Assembly: GCA_015064685.1 (NCBI GenBank)
Contig: SVRT01000012.1
Location: 24,409-88,408 of the forward strand
Length of the DNA stretch: 64,000 nucleotides
Direction of reading: 5' to 3'
DNA from: Oscillospiraceae bacterium
Lineage (GTDB): Bacteria; Bacillota; Clostridia; Oscillospirales; CAG-272
Part shown: piece after piece, positions 26,424-35,305 of the stretch
Layout of the letters: each line of letters opens with the position of its first letter
How positions within the stretch are numbered: the first letter of the stretch is position 1
The notes under the pieces: generated by a model
What the model saw: the letters and a program-made list of their open reading frames with translations, nothing else
Told to the model about the DNA's origin: nothing
Databases searched by the model: none
Translations under genes and position numbers: made by a program

Positions 26424-27211
26424 ATGCAAAGCTAAAGGATAAAAAACTTTTCCTGCTCGATATGGACGGAACCATATACCTTGAGGACGACCTTTTCGAC
26501 GGAACGCTCGACTTTCTCGCGCACGTTAAGGACAATGGCGGCAGGTACCTCTTTCTTACCAACAACTCCTCAAAGGGCATAGACAAATATATAGAAAAGC
26601 TCGCGAGACTTGGCATAGAGTCGTCTCCCGACGACTTTCTGACCTCTACCGAGGCGACCGTTCACTACCTCAAGGGAAAAAACCACCAAAAAATCTACGC
26701 TTTCGGTACTGCATCCTTTAAAAAACAGCTATCCGACGAGGGTCTCCCGATAACCGACAAACTCGAGGACGGGATCGACTGCCTCTGTATTGCTAACGAC
26801 TGGGAGCTGACATTTAAAAAGCTCGAGGACTCCTGCATACTTCTGCGCGAGGATATCGACTACATCGCAACAAATCCCGACTGGGTCTGCCCTACCTGGT
26901 ACGGCTTCGTCCCCGATTGCGGATCCTTCTGCGAAATGCTTTTCAGGGCGACGGGAAAGCGTCCGAAATTTATCGGAAAGCCTCAGCCCGATATGGTCTA
27001 TCTCGCGCTTGAGCGCACGGGATATAAAAAAGAGGATGCCGTAGTCATCGGCGACCGACTCTACACCGACATTGCCTGCGGTGTCAACGCGGGTATCGAT
27101 TCCATCTTCGTTCTCAGCGGAGAGGGTACCCTTGCCGACCTTGAGGCAAGCGACGCAAAGCCCTCCTTCGTTTATGAAAACATTCGCAAAATATTAAACG
27201 ACATGATATAA
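26420..27211 (+). CDS. HAD-family sugar-phosphate phosphatase (NagD/PGP-like)
   Basis: 263 residues, HAD class IIA. Motif I is FLLDMDGTIYLEDD, motif II FLTNNSS, motif III lysine in FIGKPQPDMVYLAL, and motif IV VVIGDRLYTDIACGVNAG. The large cap domain lies in the middle. This group hydrolyses small phosphates such as glycerol phosphates, phosphoglycolate or nucleotides; being coupled to glpP, a glycerol-phosphate substrate is plausible but not shown. Confidence 0.9.
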   Translation: MNAKLKDKKLFLLDMDGTIYLEDDLFDGTLDFLAHVKDNGGRYLFLTNNSSKGIDKYIEKLARLGIESSPDDFLTSTEATVHYLKGKNHQKIYAFGTASFKKQLSDEGLPITDKLEDGIDCLCIANDWELTFKKLEDSCILLREDIDYIATNPDWVCPTWYGFVPDCGSFCEMLFRATGKRPKFIGKPQPDMVYLALERTGYKKEDAVVIGDRLYTDIACGVNAGIDSIFVLSGEGTLADLEASDAKPSFVYENIRKILNDMI

Positions 27212-27254
27212 AAAACCGTCACGGCTAAGAATTATCCTTGCCGTGACATTTTTT
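27212..27254. terminator. Bidirectional terminator between HAD and AraC genes
   Basis: GTCACGGC (27218-27225) pairs with GCCGTGAC (27240-27247), with an A run before and a T run after, so it can stop transcripts from both sides. Confidence 0.85.
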
Positions 27255-28107
27255 ATGTGTTCTCTTTTCTGTATTCACTCGGTGTCATACCCGACATTTT
27301 TTTGAAAAATCGGGTAAAATAATGTATACTTTCAAATTTCATTTCCTCGGCTATTCGCGTGATACTATCCTCGCTTTCGCGTATCCTGCGACTCGCCTCG
27401 TCAAACCTTTTTCCGTTTACGTATTCCACAAGCGTGCATCCCGTGCTGTCCTTAAACTCCTTACACAAAGTCGCTCTGTTAGTGTGAAAAAGAAACGCAA
27501 GCTCATCAATAGTCATTTTTTCAAGAAAATTATCATCAACGTATTTTTTTATCTCCGAGATCGCGGTGAGCTTCTTCGAGGGTGTCTCGTCCTTCTTTCC
27601 AAATCCCTCGACTCTTATGATATGAATGAGAAAATTTTCGAGCATTATCCTCAGCATCTGCTCCGAGCCGTACACCTGGCTCTTTTTCTTTTTCATATTA
27701 TGAGTCGGAATGTTATAAGGAGGAACGAACACGTTTCTTCCCTCCTTTACCACCTCGGCGATCTTTTCTATCGCAAGACGGTCAAGCGTTATGGGAGACG
27801 GCGAAAACGAATCGATAAGTTCCGAATCACATTCGAAGCCGATTATGATCACAGCCGGGCGCGTTTCGGTTATACATTTGAGCGAATGAATTGTATTTTC
27901 CCTGTGTATTATTGCCTGGTTTTTCAAAAGCAGACCCGTATAGTCCTCGGATTCAATGTATAGCTTTCCGGTATTGACGTAGACAAGCTCGTAAAACGGA
28001 TGCCTTTCCCCTACCGTTTCAAAATCCTTGTCAAATTCAAAGAAATGGAGATTCACTATACCTGTGACCGAGAGAGTGCTGTTAAGTTTTTTAGTAATAT
28101 ATTCCAT
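27253..28107 (-). CDS. AraC-family transcriptional regulator
   Basis: 284 residues: an N-terminal cupin-like sensor (HPFYELVYVNTGKLYIESEDY) and two C-terminal HTH motifs (MTIDELAFLFHTNRATLCKEFKDSTGCTLVEYVNGKRFDEA; DSITRIAEEMKFESIHYFTRFFKKMSGMTPSEYRK). A longer frame exists upstream, but similarity starts about MEYITKKLNS. ATG 28105-28107 has no ribosome binding site and lies six bases after a -10 box, so the mRNA may be leaderless. It is divergent from the M24 operon, its probable target. Confidence 0.87.
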   Translation of the reverse strand: MEYITKKLNSTLSVTGIVNLHFFEFDKDFETVGERHPFYELVYVNTGKLYIESEDYTGLLLKNQAIIHRENTIHSLKCITETRPAVIIIGFECDSELIDSFSPSPITLDRLAIEKIAEVVKEGRNVFVPPYNIPTHNMKKKKSQVYGSEQMLRIMLENFLIHIIRVEGFGKKDETPSKKLTAISEIKKYVDDNFLEKMTIDELAFLFHTNRATLCKEFKDSTGCTLVEYVNGKRFDEASRRIRESEDSITRIAEEMKFESIHYFTRFFKKMSGMTPSEYRKENT

Positions 28108-28113
28108 ATACGT

Positions 28114-28143
28114 ATGATAACACAGAAAAACACCATTTGTCAA
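28114..28143 (-). promoter_or_regulatory. Promoter giving a likely leaderless araC-type mRNA
   Basis: Minus strand: TTGACA (28138-28143), 18 bases, TATCAT (28114-28119); only six bases then separate the -10 box from ATG. Confidence 0.6.
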
Positions 28144-28280
28144 TTGATTTTTGTAACTTACATAAAAAAGTTTACGATAAGTCAAATAATCCAAACAATT
28201 TGACAAATACAAGTCGGCAAAAACAAAGTATAATGGACTTATAGGGTGGATCACACCCAAAAAGCTTTTGGAGGTTTATT

Positions 28281-29453
28281 ATGAACAGAATTTGTATCCC
28301 CGATTATGAATACGCCGAAAGAATACAGAGAGCTGCCACTCTCATCAGAGCGCGCGGACTCGACGCTATGCTCGTTTGCTCAACCGAGAGCGACTATGCA
28401 AACGCAAGATACTTCTCGGGCTTCTGGCCCCTCTTTGAAAGAGCAGGTGTTGTGATCAGTGCTACGGGTGACGCGGCGCTTCTCGTAGGACCTGAATCTG
28501 CGGTTTTCGGTAAGGATTTCGGCAAGATAGACAAGGTCTTCGTGCTTCGTGAGTTCCGCGAGTCCGCCGACCCCTCATACCCTGAGCTTCAGGCAAGCAG
28601 CTTCCGTGACGTCTTCAAGGCTGTCGGTGTAAGCGGTGAGAACATAAAGATCGGTCTTGGAAGCTACGTTGAGTGTACCCTTCCCATCTATGAGGGTCTC
28701 CGCGATGCATACCCCAAGGCAGAGATCGAAAAATGCAACGACATCATGGTAACCCTACGCAAGATAAAGAGTGCAAACGAGCTTGCGTGCATCAGAGAGG
28801 GCTTCCGTATTATTGAGCTTGCGACCGACGAGGTAATTAAAAATCTTCGCCCCGGTGTCACCGAGCTTCAGATGGTAGGCGTTGCACAAAGAGTCATCTA
28901 TGAAAACGGAGCGGAATACGAGGGACTTCCCATGTACGTATTCAGCGAGGAAAGCACAAGACACGCAATAAGCCGTTCACGATACAGAGAGATCAAGAAG
29001 GGCGATATCGTTCAGCTCAATCTCTCCGCCAAGATAGACGGATACTCTCCAAGCATCGGACTTCCCGTAATTATGGGCAAGCTTGAGGGCGAACGCCGCG
29101 AGCTTGTTGAGTTCTGCCGTCAGATGCACGAATGGACGGGCGAGCAGATGCGTGCCGGAGTTATGGCAAGCGACATCGCCAAGGGATTTTTGCAGATGTA
29201 TAAGGATGCGGGATACGAGAGCAATTACGTTTACGGTCCCTGCCACGGAACCGGTATGATCGAGGTCGAGGCTCCCTGGATGGAGACCAACACCGATTAT
29301 CTGCTCGAAGAAAATATGACCTTCCAGATAGATACCTTTATCTCAGGTCCTACCTTTGGATGCCGTTGGGAAAAGGGCGTTGCCGTCAAGAAGGACGGAA
29401 TCGAGTCCTATACCGACTACCTCAAAAAGGGTATCATAGAATTGGAGTTCTGA
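28281..29453 (+). CDS. M24-family (creatinase/aminopeptidase P-fold) protein lacking metal aspartates
   Basis: 390 residues with an N-terminal creatinase-N domain (about 10-155) and a C-terminal pita-bread fold (about 165-385). Metal-dependent M24 peptidases have Asp at two places in the first metal motif. Here the stretch is QLNLSAKIDGYSPSIGLP, with Asn247 and Ser258 instead, as in metal-free creatinase (LNxxxxIxGY). His228, His322 and Glu364 are kept. AGGTTT-type ribosome binding site GGAGG precedes ATG. It leads an operon with ASRT and creatininase-family genes, which favours an amidinohydrolase-like or binding role over proline peptidase. Confidence 0.8.
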   Translation: MNRICIPDYEYAERIQRAATLIRARGLDAMLVCSTESDYANARYFSGFWPLFERAGVVISATGDAALLVGPESAVFGKDFGKIDKVFVLREFRESADPSYPELQASSFRDVFKAVGVSGENIKIGLGSYVECTLPIYEGLRDAYPKAEIEKCNDIMVTLRKIKSANELACIREGFRIIELATDEVIKNLRPGVTELQMVGVAQRVIYENGAEYEGLPMYVFSEESTRHAISRSRYREIKKGDIVQLNLSAKIDGYSPSIGLPVIMGKLEGERRELVEFCRQMHEWTGEQMRAGVMASDIAKGFLQMYKDAGYESNYVYGPCHGTGMIEVEAPWMETNTDYLLEENMTFQIDTFISGPTFGCRWEKGVAVKKDGIESYTDYLKKGIIELEF

Positions 29454-29454
29454 T

Positions 29455-29817
29455 ATGAGCGCGTGCGGAAAAAAGAATTGGATAATTCCCGACTGCGAGC
29501 TTCCGCCCGAGGGAGAAGGAGCGCTTAAGGGACACGAGAGCGTCATTATCGTTAACGATACCGATGAAACTGCCACAATAAAGGTAAAGCTGTTCTTTAC
29601 CGACAAGGATCCTTATTGCGACGTCGTCTGGACAGTCGAGCCTCAGAGAGTCAAATGCTTCAGAATGAACAATACTGAGGATATGTGCGGCTACACTGTA
29701 CCCCAAGAGACGCAGTATGCCATGAAAATAGAGAGCTCGTGCAAGATAATAGTTCAGTACGGCAGACTCGACAACCGCCAGACAAATCTTGCTTATTATA
29801 CGACTCTCGGATACTAA
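29455..29817 (+). CDS. ASRT-family protein (Anabaena sensory rhodopsin transducer fold)
   Basis: 120 residues. The family pattern is clear: GKKNWIIPDCELPPEG at the start, a central SHE-like GHESVIIVNDTDETATIKVKLFFTDKDP, VEPQRVKCFRMN, and the end IVVQ-like IIVQYGRLDNRQTNLAYYTTLGY. The name comes from a cyanobacterial partner of sensory rhodopsin, but the family is widespread without rhodopsins and is a small beta-sandwich tetramer thought to bind carbohydrate or small ligands. No rhodopsin is present. It sits one base after the M24 gene and 15 bases before the creatininase-family gene. Confidence 0.83.
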   Translation: MSACGKKNWIIPDCELPPEGEGALKGHESVIIVNDTDETATIKVKLFFTDKDPYCDVVWTVEPQRVKCFRMNNTEDMCGYTVPQETQYAMKIESSCKIIVQYGRLDNRQTNLAYYTTLGY

Positions 29818-29832
29818 TAAAGAGGTGATAAT

Positions 29833-30567
29833 ATGATCTTGGATCATTCTTTCCCAAGAGAATCCAAATACGTTCAGGAAAACAATATACCGCTCGTCAT
29901 TCCCGCAGGTACGGTCGAATATCACGGACCTCACTGCTCGTTTGGATGTGACACGCTTGTCGTTGAGGGACTGATCAAAAAGCTTATGGAGAAAAAAGAG
30001 CTGATGCTGGCTCCTTCTATAAGCTACAGTCCGTCGAGCTATGCTGTCGGTGACTCAAAAAGCGGAACGGTTCACATAGAGGAGCGCGCATTCGAAAATT
30101 ACGTATATTACATTTTTATGAGCCTTCTTTCTGCGGGCTACAGAAACATTTACGTCGTTATTCACCATCAATTCGAGCAGGAATGTGAAATGCCGATGAC
30201 TCTTTGCTACCGTCTCGCCGCCAAGAGAGCTACGATGATGTATCTTGAGCAAACACTCGGTCAGGGCTGGTGGGGTAGTGATGACTATTCCTCATATTAC
30301 GAGCAGCTCGAGGGAGACAACAATCCGTTTAATTGGATCAAGGTCATCCCTACGATGAGTACCGAGGTACAGAATGCCACGGGATACGACCATGCGGGAA
30401 AATTCGAATGCTCGATCTTGATGTCGCTCTACCCCGATTGCGTCGATCTTTCAAGGATCTCGGAAAGACCCCATTGGTTCACCGAAAGTGCAAGCGGTGC
30501 GAGCCGTGAGCTTGGCGACCGTATGGTCAAGCTCTCGCTCGAATATCTCGAAAAAGCGATCAAATAA
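29833..30567 (+). CDS. Creatininase-family amidohydrolase
   Basis: 244 residues. Metal-site residues are recognisable in IPAGTVEYHGPHCSFGCDTL (Glu, His and Asp ligands) and in GYDHAGKFECSILMSLYPDCVDL, the HAGxxE motif. The usual GHGGN segment reads IHHQFEQE, an unusual variant. The family opens cyclic amides such as creatinine, or acts on formamides in cofactor synthesis. AAGAGGTGAT lies before ATG. Position behind a creatinase-like gene suggests a linked pathway. Confidence 0.85.
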   Translation: MILDHSFPRESKYVQENNIPLVIPAGTVEYHGPHCSFGCDTLVVEGLIKKLMEKKELMLAPSISYSPSSYAVGDSKSGTVHIEERAFENYVYYIFMSLLSAGYRNIYVVIHHQFEQECEMPMTLCYRLAAKRATMMYLEQTLGQGWWGSDDYSSYYEQLEGDNNPFNWIKVIPTMSTEVQNATGYDHAGKFECSILMSLYPDCVDLSRISERPHWFTESASGASRELGDRMVKLSLEYLEKAIK

Positions 30568-30573
30568 TTTTCT

Positions 30574-30607
30574 CGGGCTTAGTCTACCTGACTAAGCCCG
30601 TATTTTT
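30574..30607 (+). terminator. Terminator after the creatininase operon
   Basis: CGGGCTTAGTC (30574-30584) pairs with GACTAAGCCCG (30590-30600), then TATTTTTG. Confidence 0.9.
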
Positions 30608-30675
30608 GTAAATGTAGTACAAAAACCATCACAAAAATTTGTTTTTGGGTGTCACAAACGGAACACCTTTGGCAC

Positions 30676-30704
30676 TTGAAATCATCATAAAAATGGTTTA
30701 TAAT
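30676..30704 (+). promoter_or_regulatory. Promoter of the GH79-like gene
   Basis: TTGAAA (30676-30681), 17 bases, TATAAT (30699-30704). Confidence 0.72.
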
Positions 30705-30758
30705 AAAATTAAACTACAAGAGTGAAAATTTATTTATACATAAAAAAGGAGAAACAAA

Positions 30759-32258
30759 ATGGCAGAATTCGTTAAGATTTGCGCAGGCGGTCTCGCTTCT
30801 ATTCGTGAGATCGACGAAAGACTCGTTTCCTACAACGTTGAGATGACCGAGGTCACAGGCGGTACCTTCTGGAAGGCTTACACCGATGCTCAGGTCGACG
30901 GAACCGAGGAGTTCCCCGTAATTTCAGACTGGAGAGATATGGGCAACCTTCAGCAGTGGTACGATCCGATAGACCTCTACAATCCCCGTCTTCGCAAGAT
31001 GGCGCGCGAGCTTGGCACCGCTTGGGTGCGCGTTTCGGGTACTTGGGCTAACAAGACCTACTACGACCTTGAAAACAAGTGCGACGGCAAGGTTCCCGAG
31101 GGATACCAGAACCTCCTTCGCCGCGAGCAGTGGATCGGTGTTCTTGATTTTGTAAAGGATATCGGCGCAAAGCTCCTCGTTTCTATGACAAACTGCCCCG
31201 GAGTTCACACGGCTGACGAGCCTTATCCGCTCGCTCTTGCCGAGAAGCTCTTCTCCTTCTCCAAGGAATACGGTGTTCCGATCGATGCAGCAGAGTTCAC
31301 AAACGAGCCTAATATGATGGTAATGTCTGGTCTTCCCCACGGCTATACCGCGGCAGATCACGCACGCGACCACGATATTTTCGGCGCATGGCTTAAGGAA
31401 AACTACCCCGAGTGCCTCTTCGTTGGTCCCTGCACCGTCGGTGACATCGATATAAATATGGGTGGACGTGACAACGTAGGCGGCGGTATCGCATCCGCTC
31501 TCCAGATGGTTACGACCGAGGAGCTTCTAGGCGACCAGAAGGTCAAAATGGACGTATTCAGCTACCATTACTACAACGGCATTTCCGAGCGCGGCGCGGC
31601 TATGGGCGGTCACTGGCCCGAGTCCAAGTGCCTGACCGAGGAATATCTCGCGGTTGCGGCAGACTGCACAAGACAGTACCTTGCTCGCCGTGATAAATAC
31701 GTTCCCGGCGGTCAGCTTTGGGTAACCGAGTCGGGCGACGCGGGATGCGGCGGTAACACCTGGGCTCCCACATACCTCGACGTTCCGAGAACCCTCAACG
31801 AGCTTGGCGAGTTCGCAACGGTTTCCGACGGTATCATCTTCCACAACACTCTCGCCTCCTCCGCTTACGGATTCCTCGAGCACGGCACCTTCGAGCCTCG
31901 TCCCAACTACTTCGCTGTTCTCCTTTGGAACAGACTTATGGGCAGCACCGTATACGCCTCGGGCGAGAAGATCCGCGAGGGCGCACACGTCTACGCTCAC
32001 AGCCGTAAGGACGGTAAGGACGGCTACGCTTACCTCATTATCAACAACTCCCGTACAGATACTACGACCGTTGAGCTTCCTCACGCGGCTTCTGCTTACG
32101 TCCTCGAAGGACAGGGCAAGCTCCGCAGCAGAATTATGACCCTCAACGGCAAGCCCCTCACCCTCGGTGAGAACGACGAGATCCCTGCCCTCGACCCTGC
32201 TATAGTCGAAGGCTCTATCACTCTCGCTCCCGGCTCCTGCGCGTTTATTTTGGTTTGA
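30759..32258 (+). CDS. GH79-like glycoside hydrolase (heparanase / beta-glucuronidase clan)
   Basis: 499 residues without signal peptide, so probably cytoplasmic. A TIM barrel is followed by a C-terminal beta-sandwich (about 400-499). The acid/base is Glu183 in FTNEPNMM and the nucleophile Glu324 in LWVTESGDAGCGGNTWAPTY. The segment after the nucleophile (FEPRPNYFAVLLWNRLMGSTV) follows the heparanase pattern closely. It would release uronic acid or related sugars from imported oligosaccharides. It has its own promoter and a strong hairpin after the stop. Confidence 0.8.
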   Translation: MAEFVKICAGGLASIREIDERLVSYNVEMTEVTGGTFWKAYTDAQVDGTEEFPVISDWRDMGNLQQWYDPIDLYNPRLRKMARELGTAWVRVSGTWANKTYYDLENKCDGKVPEGYQNLLRREQWIGVLDFVKDIGAKLLVSMTNCPGVHTADEPYPLALAEKLFSFSKEYGVPIDAAEFTNEPNMMVMSGLPHGYTAADHARDHDIFGAWLKENYPECLFVGPCTVGDIDINMGGRDNVGGGIASALQMVTTEELLGDQKVKMDVFSYHYYNGISERGAAMGGHWPESKCLTEEYLAVAADCTRQYLARRDKYVPGGQLWVTESGDAGCGGNTWAPTYLDVPRTLNELGEFATVSDGIIFHNTLASSAYGFLEHGTFEPRPNYFAVLLWNRLMGSTVYASGEKIREGAHVYAHSRKDGKDGYAYLIINNSRTDTTTVELPHAASAYVLEGQGKLRSRIMTLNGKPLTLGENDEIPALDPAIVEGSITLAPGSCAFILV

Positions 32259-32266
32259 TTTTGGAT

Positions 32267-32328
32267 ATATGGGGGAGAGAGGGGATGCTTTTTTAAGGAA
32301 AAAGCCATCCCCTCTCTCCCCCATACCC
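32267..32328 (+). terminator. Very long terminator hairpin after the GH79-like gene
   Basis: TATGGGGGAGAGAGGGGATG pairs with CATCCCCTCTCTCCCCCATA, extended by CTTTTT/AAAAAG, a stem of about 25 base pairs. It lacks the family A-D ends. Confidence 0.75.
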
Positions 32329-32391
32329 CCACTCACCCCTTTAAAAACCTTAAATAAAATTTCTATTTTTGACCTTTTTTCGATAGGTGCG

Positions 32392-32431
32392 AAAAAGGTC
32401 TTGATCCGTTTGGGATCAAGACCTTTTTTTT
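32392..32431 (-). terminator. Terminator of the ABC transporter operon
   Basis: GGTCTTGATCC (32397-32407) pairs with GGATCAAGACC (32413-32423) with A/T runs on both sides; it lies directly after the ATPase gene stop on the minus strand. Confidence 0.88.
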
Positions 32432-33224
32432 AGCTTAAGAGCGCTCTGTCGTTTGAGAATTCAGCGCCACTCGCCTTAGTAAACTCGGCAAGAAGTGCTT
32501 CGACTGTGAGCTTTTTCTTTTCCTCGCCCTTGATATCAAGGACGATCTTACCTGCGTTCATCATGATGATACGGTTTCCGTGAGCTATCGCATCGCGCAT
32601 ATTATGTGTGACCATAAGCGCGGTGAGTCCGTTCTCCTGGATGAGCTTATCCGTGATCTCAAGGACCTTTGCCGCAGTCTTGGGGTCAAGAGCGGCGGTA
32701 TGCTCGTCAAGAAGGAGGAGCTTCGGCTTTTTCATAGCCGCCATAAGAAGCGTGATCGCCTGGCGCTGACCGCCCGAGAGGAGACCCATCTTCGTTGTAA
32801 GTCTGTCCTCAAGTCCGAGGTCAAGCATCTTGAGTTGCTCGCGATACTTCGCTCTGTCCTTGCCTCTGATCGCCCATCTGACACCTCTTGTGTGTCCGCG
32901 GCTATCCGCGATCGACATATTCTCCTCTACCCACATATCCGATGCGGTACCCATTCTGGGATCCTGGAAAACACGTCCGATATATTTTGCTCTTTTGAAT
33001 TCGGGGAGCTTTGTAACGTCAACGCCGTCGATAATGACCTGTCCCTCGTCAACGGGATACGCGCCCGCTACGATGTTGAGCATCGTTGACTTGCCTGCTC
33101 CGTTACCGCCGATAACGGTTACGAAATCTCCGTCCTCAAGTGTCAGAGAGAGTCCCTCGAAGACCTTTTTTTCGTTGATAGTACCCTCATTGAAGGTCTT
33201 GTGAATATTCTTTATCTCAAGCAT
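32430..33224 (-). CDS. ABC transporter ATP-binding protein (TrpZ-like)
   Basis: 264 residues. Walker A GGNGAGKST, signature LLSGGQRQAITLLMA, Walker B PKLLLLDEHTAALD and H-loop MVTHNMRDAIAHGNRIIMM are all intact. It powers uptake with the permease and substrate-binding lipoprotein encoded upstream. The start overlaps the permease gene by eight bases. Confidence 0.92.
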   Translation of the reverse strand: MLEIKNIHKTFNEGTINEKKVFEGLSLTLEDGDFVTVIGGNGAGKSTMLNIVAGAYPVDEGQVIIDGVDVTKLPEFKRAKYIGRVFQDPRMGTASDMWVEENMSIADSRGHTRGVRWAIRGKDRAKYREQLKMLDLGLEDRLTTKMGLLSGGQRQAITLLMAAMKKPKLLLLDEHTAALDPKTAAKVLEITDKLIQENGLTALMVTHNMRDAIAHGNRIIMMNAGKIVLDIKGEEKKKLTVEALLAEFTKASGAEFSNDRALLS

Positions 33225-34146
33225 TCTTCACTGCCTCCTTCTCTTTCTTCTTTTTCTTGATAATGTGCGATTTAAGGTAGGGCACTCCGAGGAAGAGCGC
33301 TACGACGATCGCAGAGAGCATCTTGAGAAGCTCGTTGGGAAGTCCGATGAAAATTACAGTCTGGAATACGAGCCAATAGATAATTGCACCGCAGACGACG
33401 AAAAAGAGTCTGAGCGCGAAGTTCGTAGTCTTCTTCTGGAAGAGAGCCTCGCCGACGATGACCGCCGCAAGACCGATAACGATCGCGCCGCGTCCCATAT
33501 TGATATCCGCCGCACCCTGCTGCTGAGCGAGGAGCGCACCTGCAAGAGCGACAACACCGTTCGAGAGCGCAAGACCGAAGACCTTTGTCATATTCGTATT
33601 GATTCCCTGCGCGCGGCTCATCTCAAGGTTGCATCCCGTGCTACGGAGAGACATTCCCATCTCTGTTCCGAAGAACCAATAAAGGATTGCGATAAGCACG
33701 ATAACGAAGCCTGCGAGGATCGCCAGGGTTTCGTATATATTGGAGCTACCCGCGCTGATAAGCACCTTGTCACCGTATTTGAATCTTGAAAGCGCAATAT
33801 TCGCCTTACTGTCCATTATGAGAAGGTTTACAGACCAGAGCATAAGCTGGGTGAGTATTCCTGCCAGAATTGCCGGAATTCCGAGCGCGGTGTGGAGCAA
33901 TCCGGTAATAAAGCCCGCAACAATTCCTGCCACTATAGCACCGAGTATTGCTATCCAGATATTAACGCCCTTTGTAAGAAGCACGGTACACACCGCAGCT
34001 CCCGTACAAATCGAGCCGTCGACTGTCAGATCCGCGAGATCAAGCACCTTGAAAGTGATATAGAGGCCTATCGCCATTATACCCCAGACAAGTCCCTGTC
34101 CGACGGCGCCCGGTATCGTACCGAGCCAGTTCATAAGTATTTCCAT
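33217..34146 (-). CDS. ABC transporter permease (BPD_transp_2, TrpY-like)
   Basis: 309 residues with about nine hydrophobic segments. It starts MEILMNWLGTIPGAVGQGLVWGIMAIGLYITFKVLDLADLTVDGS, which is typical of permeases paired with PF04392 binding proteins. ATG at 34144-34146 has AAAGGA nine bases before; a longer frame has no such site. The C-terminus is lysine-rich (KKKKKEKEAVKNA). Confidence 0.9.
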   Translation of the reverse strand: MEILMNWLGTIPGAVGQGLVWGIMAIGLYITFKVLDLADLTVDGSICTGAAVCTVLLTKGVNIWIAILGAIVAGIVAGFITGLLHTALGIPAILAGILTQLMLWSVNLLIMDSKANIALSRFKYGDKVLISAGSSNIYETLAILAGFVIVLIAILYWFFGTEMGMSLRSTGCNLEMSRAQGINTNMTKVFGLALSNGVVALAGALLAQQQGAADINMGRGAIVIGLAAVIVGEALFQKKTTNFALRLFFVVCGAIIYWLVFQTVIFIGLPNELLKMLSAIVVALFLGVPYLKSHIIKKKKKEKEAVKNA

Positions 34147-34211
34147 TTTACGATTTCCTTTCGTGCATTCACACATTGGCGCAAATGCATTTTTCCTTAT
34201 TTAACATCTTT

Positions 34212-34235
34212 GCCTGCGGACGTACATCCGCAGGC
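34212..34235 (-). promoter_or_regulatory. Intercistronic hairpin between binding protein and permease genes
   Basis: GCCTGCGGA (34212-34220) pairs with TCCGCAGGC (34227-34235) without a T run. Such hairpins often protect the upstream mRNA so that the binding protein is made in excess. Confidence 0.65.
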
Positions 34236-34263
34236 TTAAAGATTTTATGCAATTATCCGTATA

Positions 34264-35256
34264 TTATTCCTGAGCTCCGATAGCAATGTATCCTGCTGCC
34301 TCGAGAGCCTTGGTGTCGATACCGAGCTGCTTGCACTTTTCGGGATTGTACTTTTTTGTGAAGGTTGCCGCGTACTCAATCTTCATCTCCTCGATTTTCG
34401 CCTCGCCCTTGAGGATCTTTATTGCCATCTTACCGGTAGCAACGCCGAGGTCGTAGTAGCTGATGCAGAGAGTTGCAACTCCGCAACCGGAGCAGATTCC
34501 CTCTTCGCCCGCGATAACGGGTGTGTCACCTATAACACCGTTGATGGTCTCTGTGCAGCTTGCTGCCGTATTATCGGTGGGAATATAGATAACGTCTGCA
34601 AAGGTTGCAGCATTTGCGGCAACTATGCTTACGTCGTTAGAGTCTGTAAAGGAGAAGTTCTTGATGTTATCTGCGCTGATACCCTTTGCGGTAAGGAGTC
34701 TCTTGATCTCCTTTACCTGGTAGTCGGAGTTAGGCTCGCTCGAGCAGTAAAGAAGAGCGATCTTCTCTGCATCGGGATAGAGGTCAATGATCATCTGCGC
34801 CTGCTGGTCGAGAGGAGCGAGGTCACTTGTTCCGGAAACGTTTGCGCCTACAAGTCCGTTGAAATCATCAATTCCGAGAGCAACGCCGTACTCTGTGATG
34901 GATGTTCCAAGAATCGGAATGTCCTCTGTTCCATTAACAGCCGCCTGGAGAGCGGGAGTAGCATTTGCCATGATGAGATCTACCTTCTTGGATACGAAGT
35001 TATTTACGATAGTTGTGCAGGTATTGGGATCGTTACTTGCATTTTCGTTGAGGATCTCAATATTGTCGCCAAACTCTGCCTTAAGCGTGTCGATAAAGCC
35101 CTGAGTTGCAGCATCAAGTGCGGGATGCTGTACAAGCTGGCATACACCAACGGTATACTTGCCGTCGTCTTTTTTCTTTGAATCATCACAGGATGCGAAT
35201 GCAAATGCCGATACAAGCATTAAGGATGCAAGAAGAATGCTTACTAGTTTTTTCAT
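34264..35256 (-). CDS. ABC transporter substrate-binding lipoprotein (TrpX-like, PF04392 type)
   Basis: 330 residues. Lipoprotein signal MKKLVSILLASLMLVSAFAFASCDDSKKK, lipidated at the Cys of FASC. The mature part shows the PF04392 pattern: YTVGVCQLVQHPALDAATQGFIDTLKAEFGDNIEILNENASNDPNTC, ILGTSITEYGVALG, and DVIYIPTDNTAASC. Streptococcal members import tryptophan or tyrosine; no T-box was found here, so the substrate is open. A strong promoter with an operator-like palindrome precedes the operon. Confidence 0.9.
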   Translation of the reverse strand: MKKLVSILLASLMLVSAFAFASCDDSKKKDDGKYTVGVCQLVQHPALDAATQGFIDTLKAEFGDNIEILNENASNDPNTCTTIVNNFVSKKVDLIMANATPALQAAVNGTEDIPILGTSITEYGVALGIDDFNGLVGANVSGTSDLAPLDQQAQMIIDLYPDAEKIALLYCSSEPNSDYQVKEIKRLLTAKGISADNIKNFSFTDSNDVSIVAANAATFADVIYIPTDNTAASCTETINGVIGDTPVIAGEEGICSGCGVATLCISYYDLGVATGKMAIKILKGEAKIEEMKIEYAATFTKKYNPEKCKQLGIDTKALEAAGYIAIGAQE

Positions 35257-35305
35257 AATAAGGTCTCCGTCTTTCGTTGAATTTTGAGATAAAAAATTGC
35301 TTTTT

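Noticed and set aside
29455..29817. ASRT protein as a light-sensing partner
   Set aside because: No rhodopsin or other photoreceptor gene is present in the window, and an anaerobic gut-type genome makes this role unlikely.
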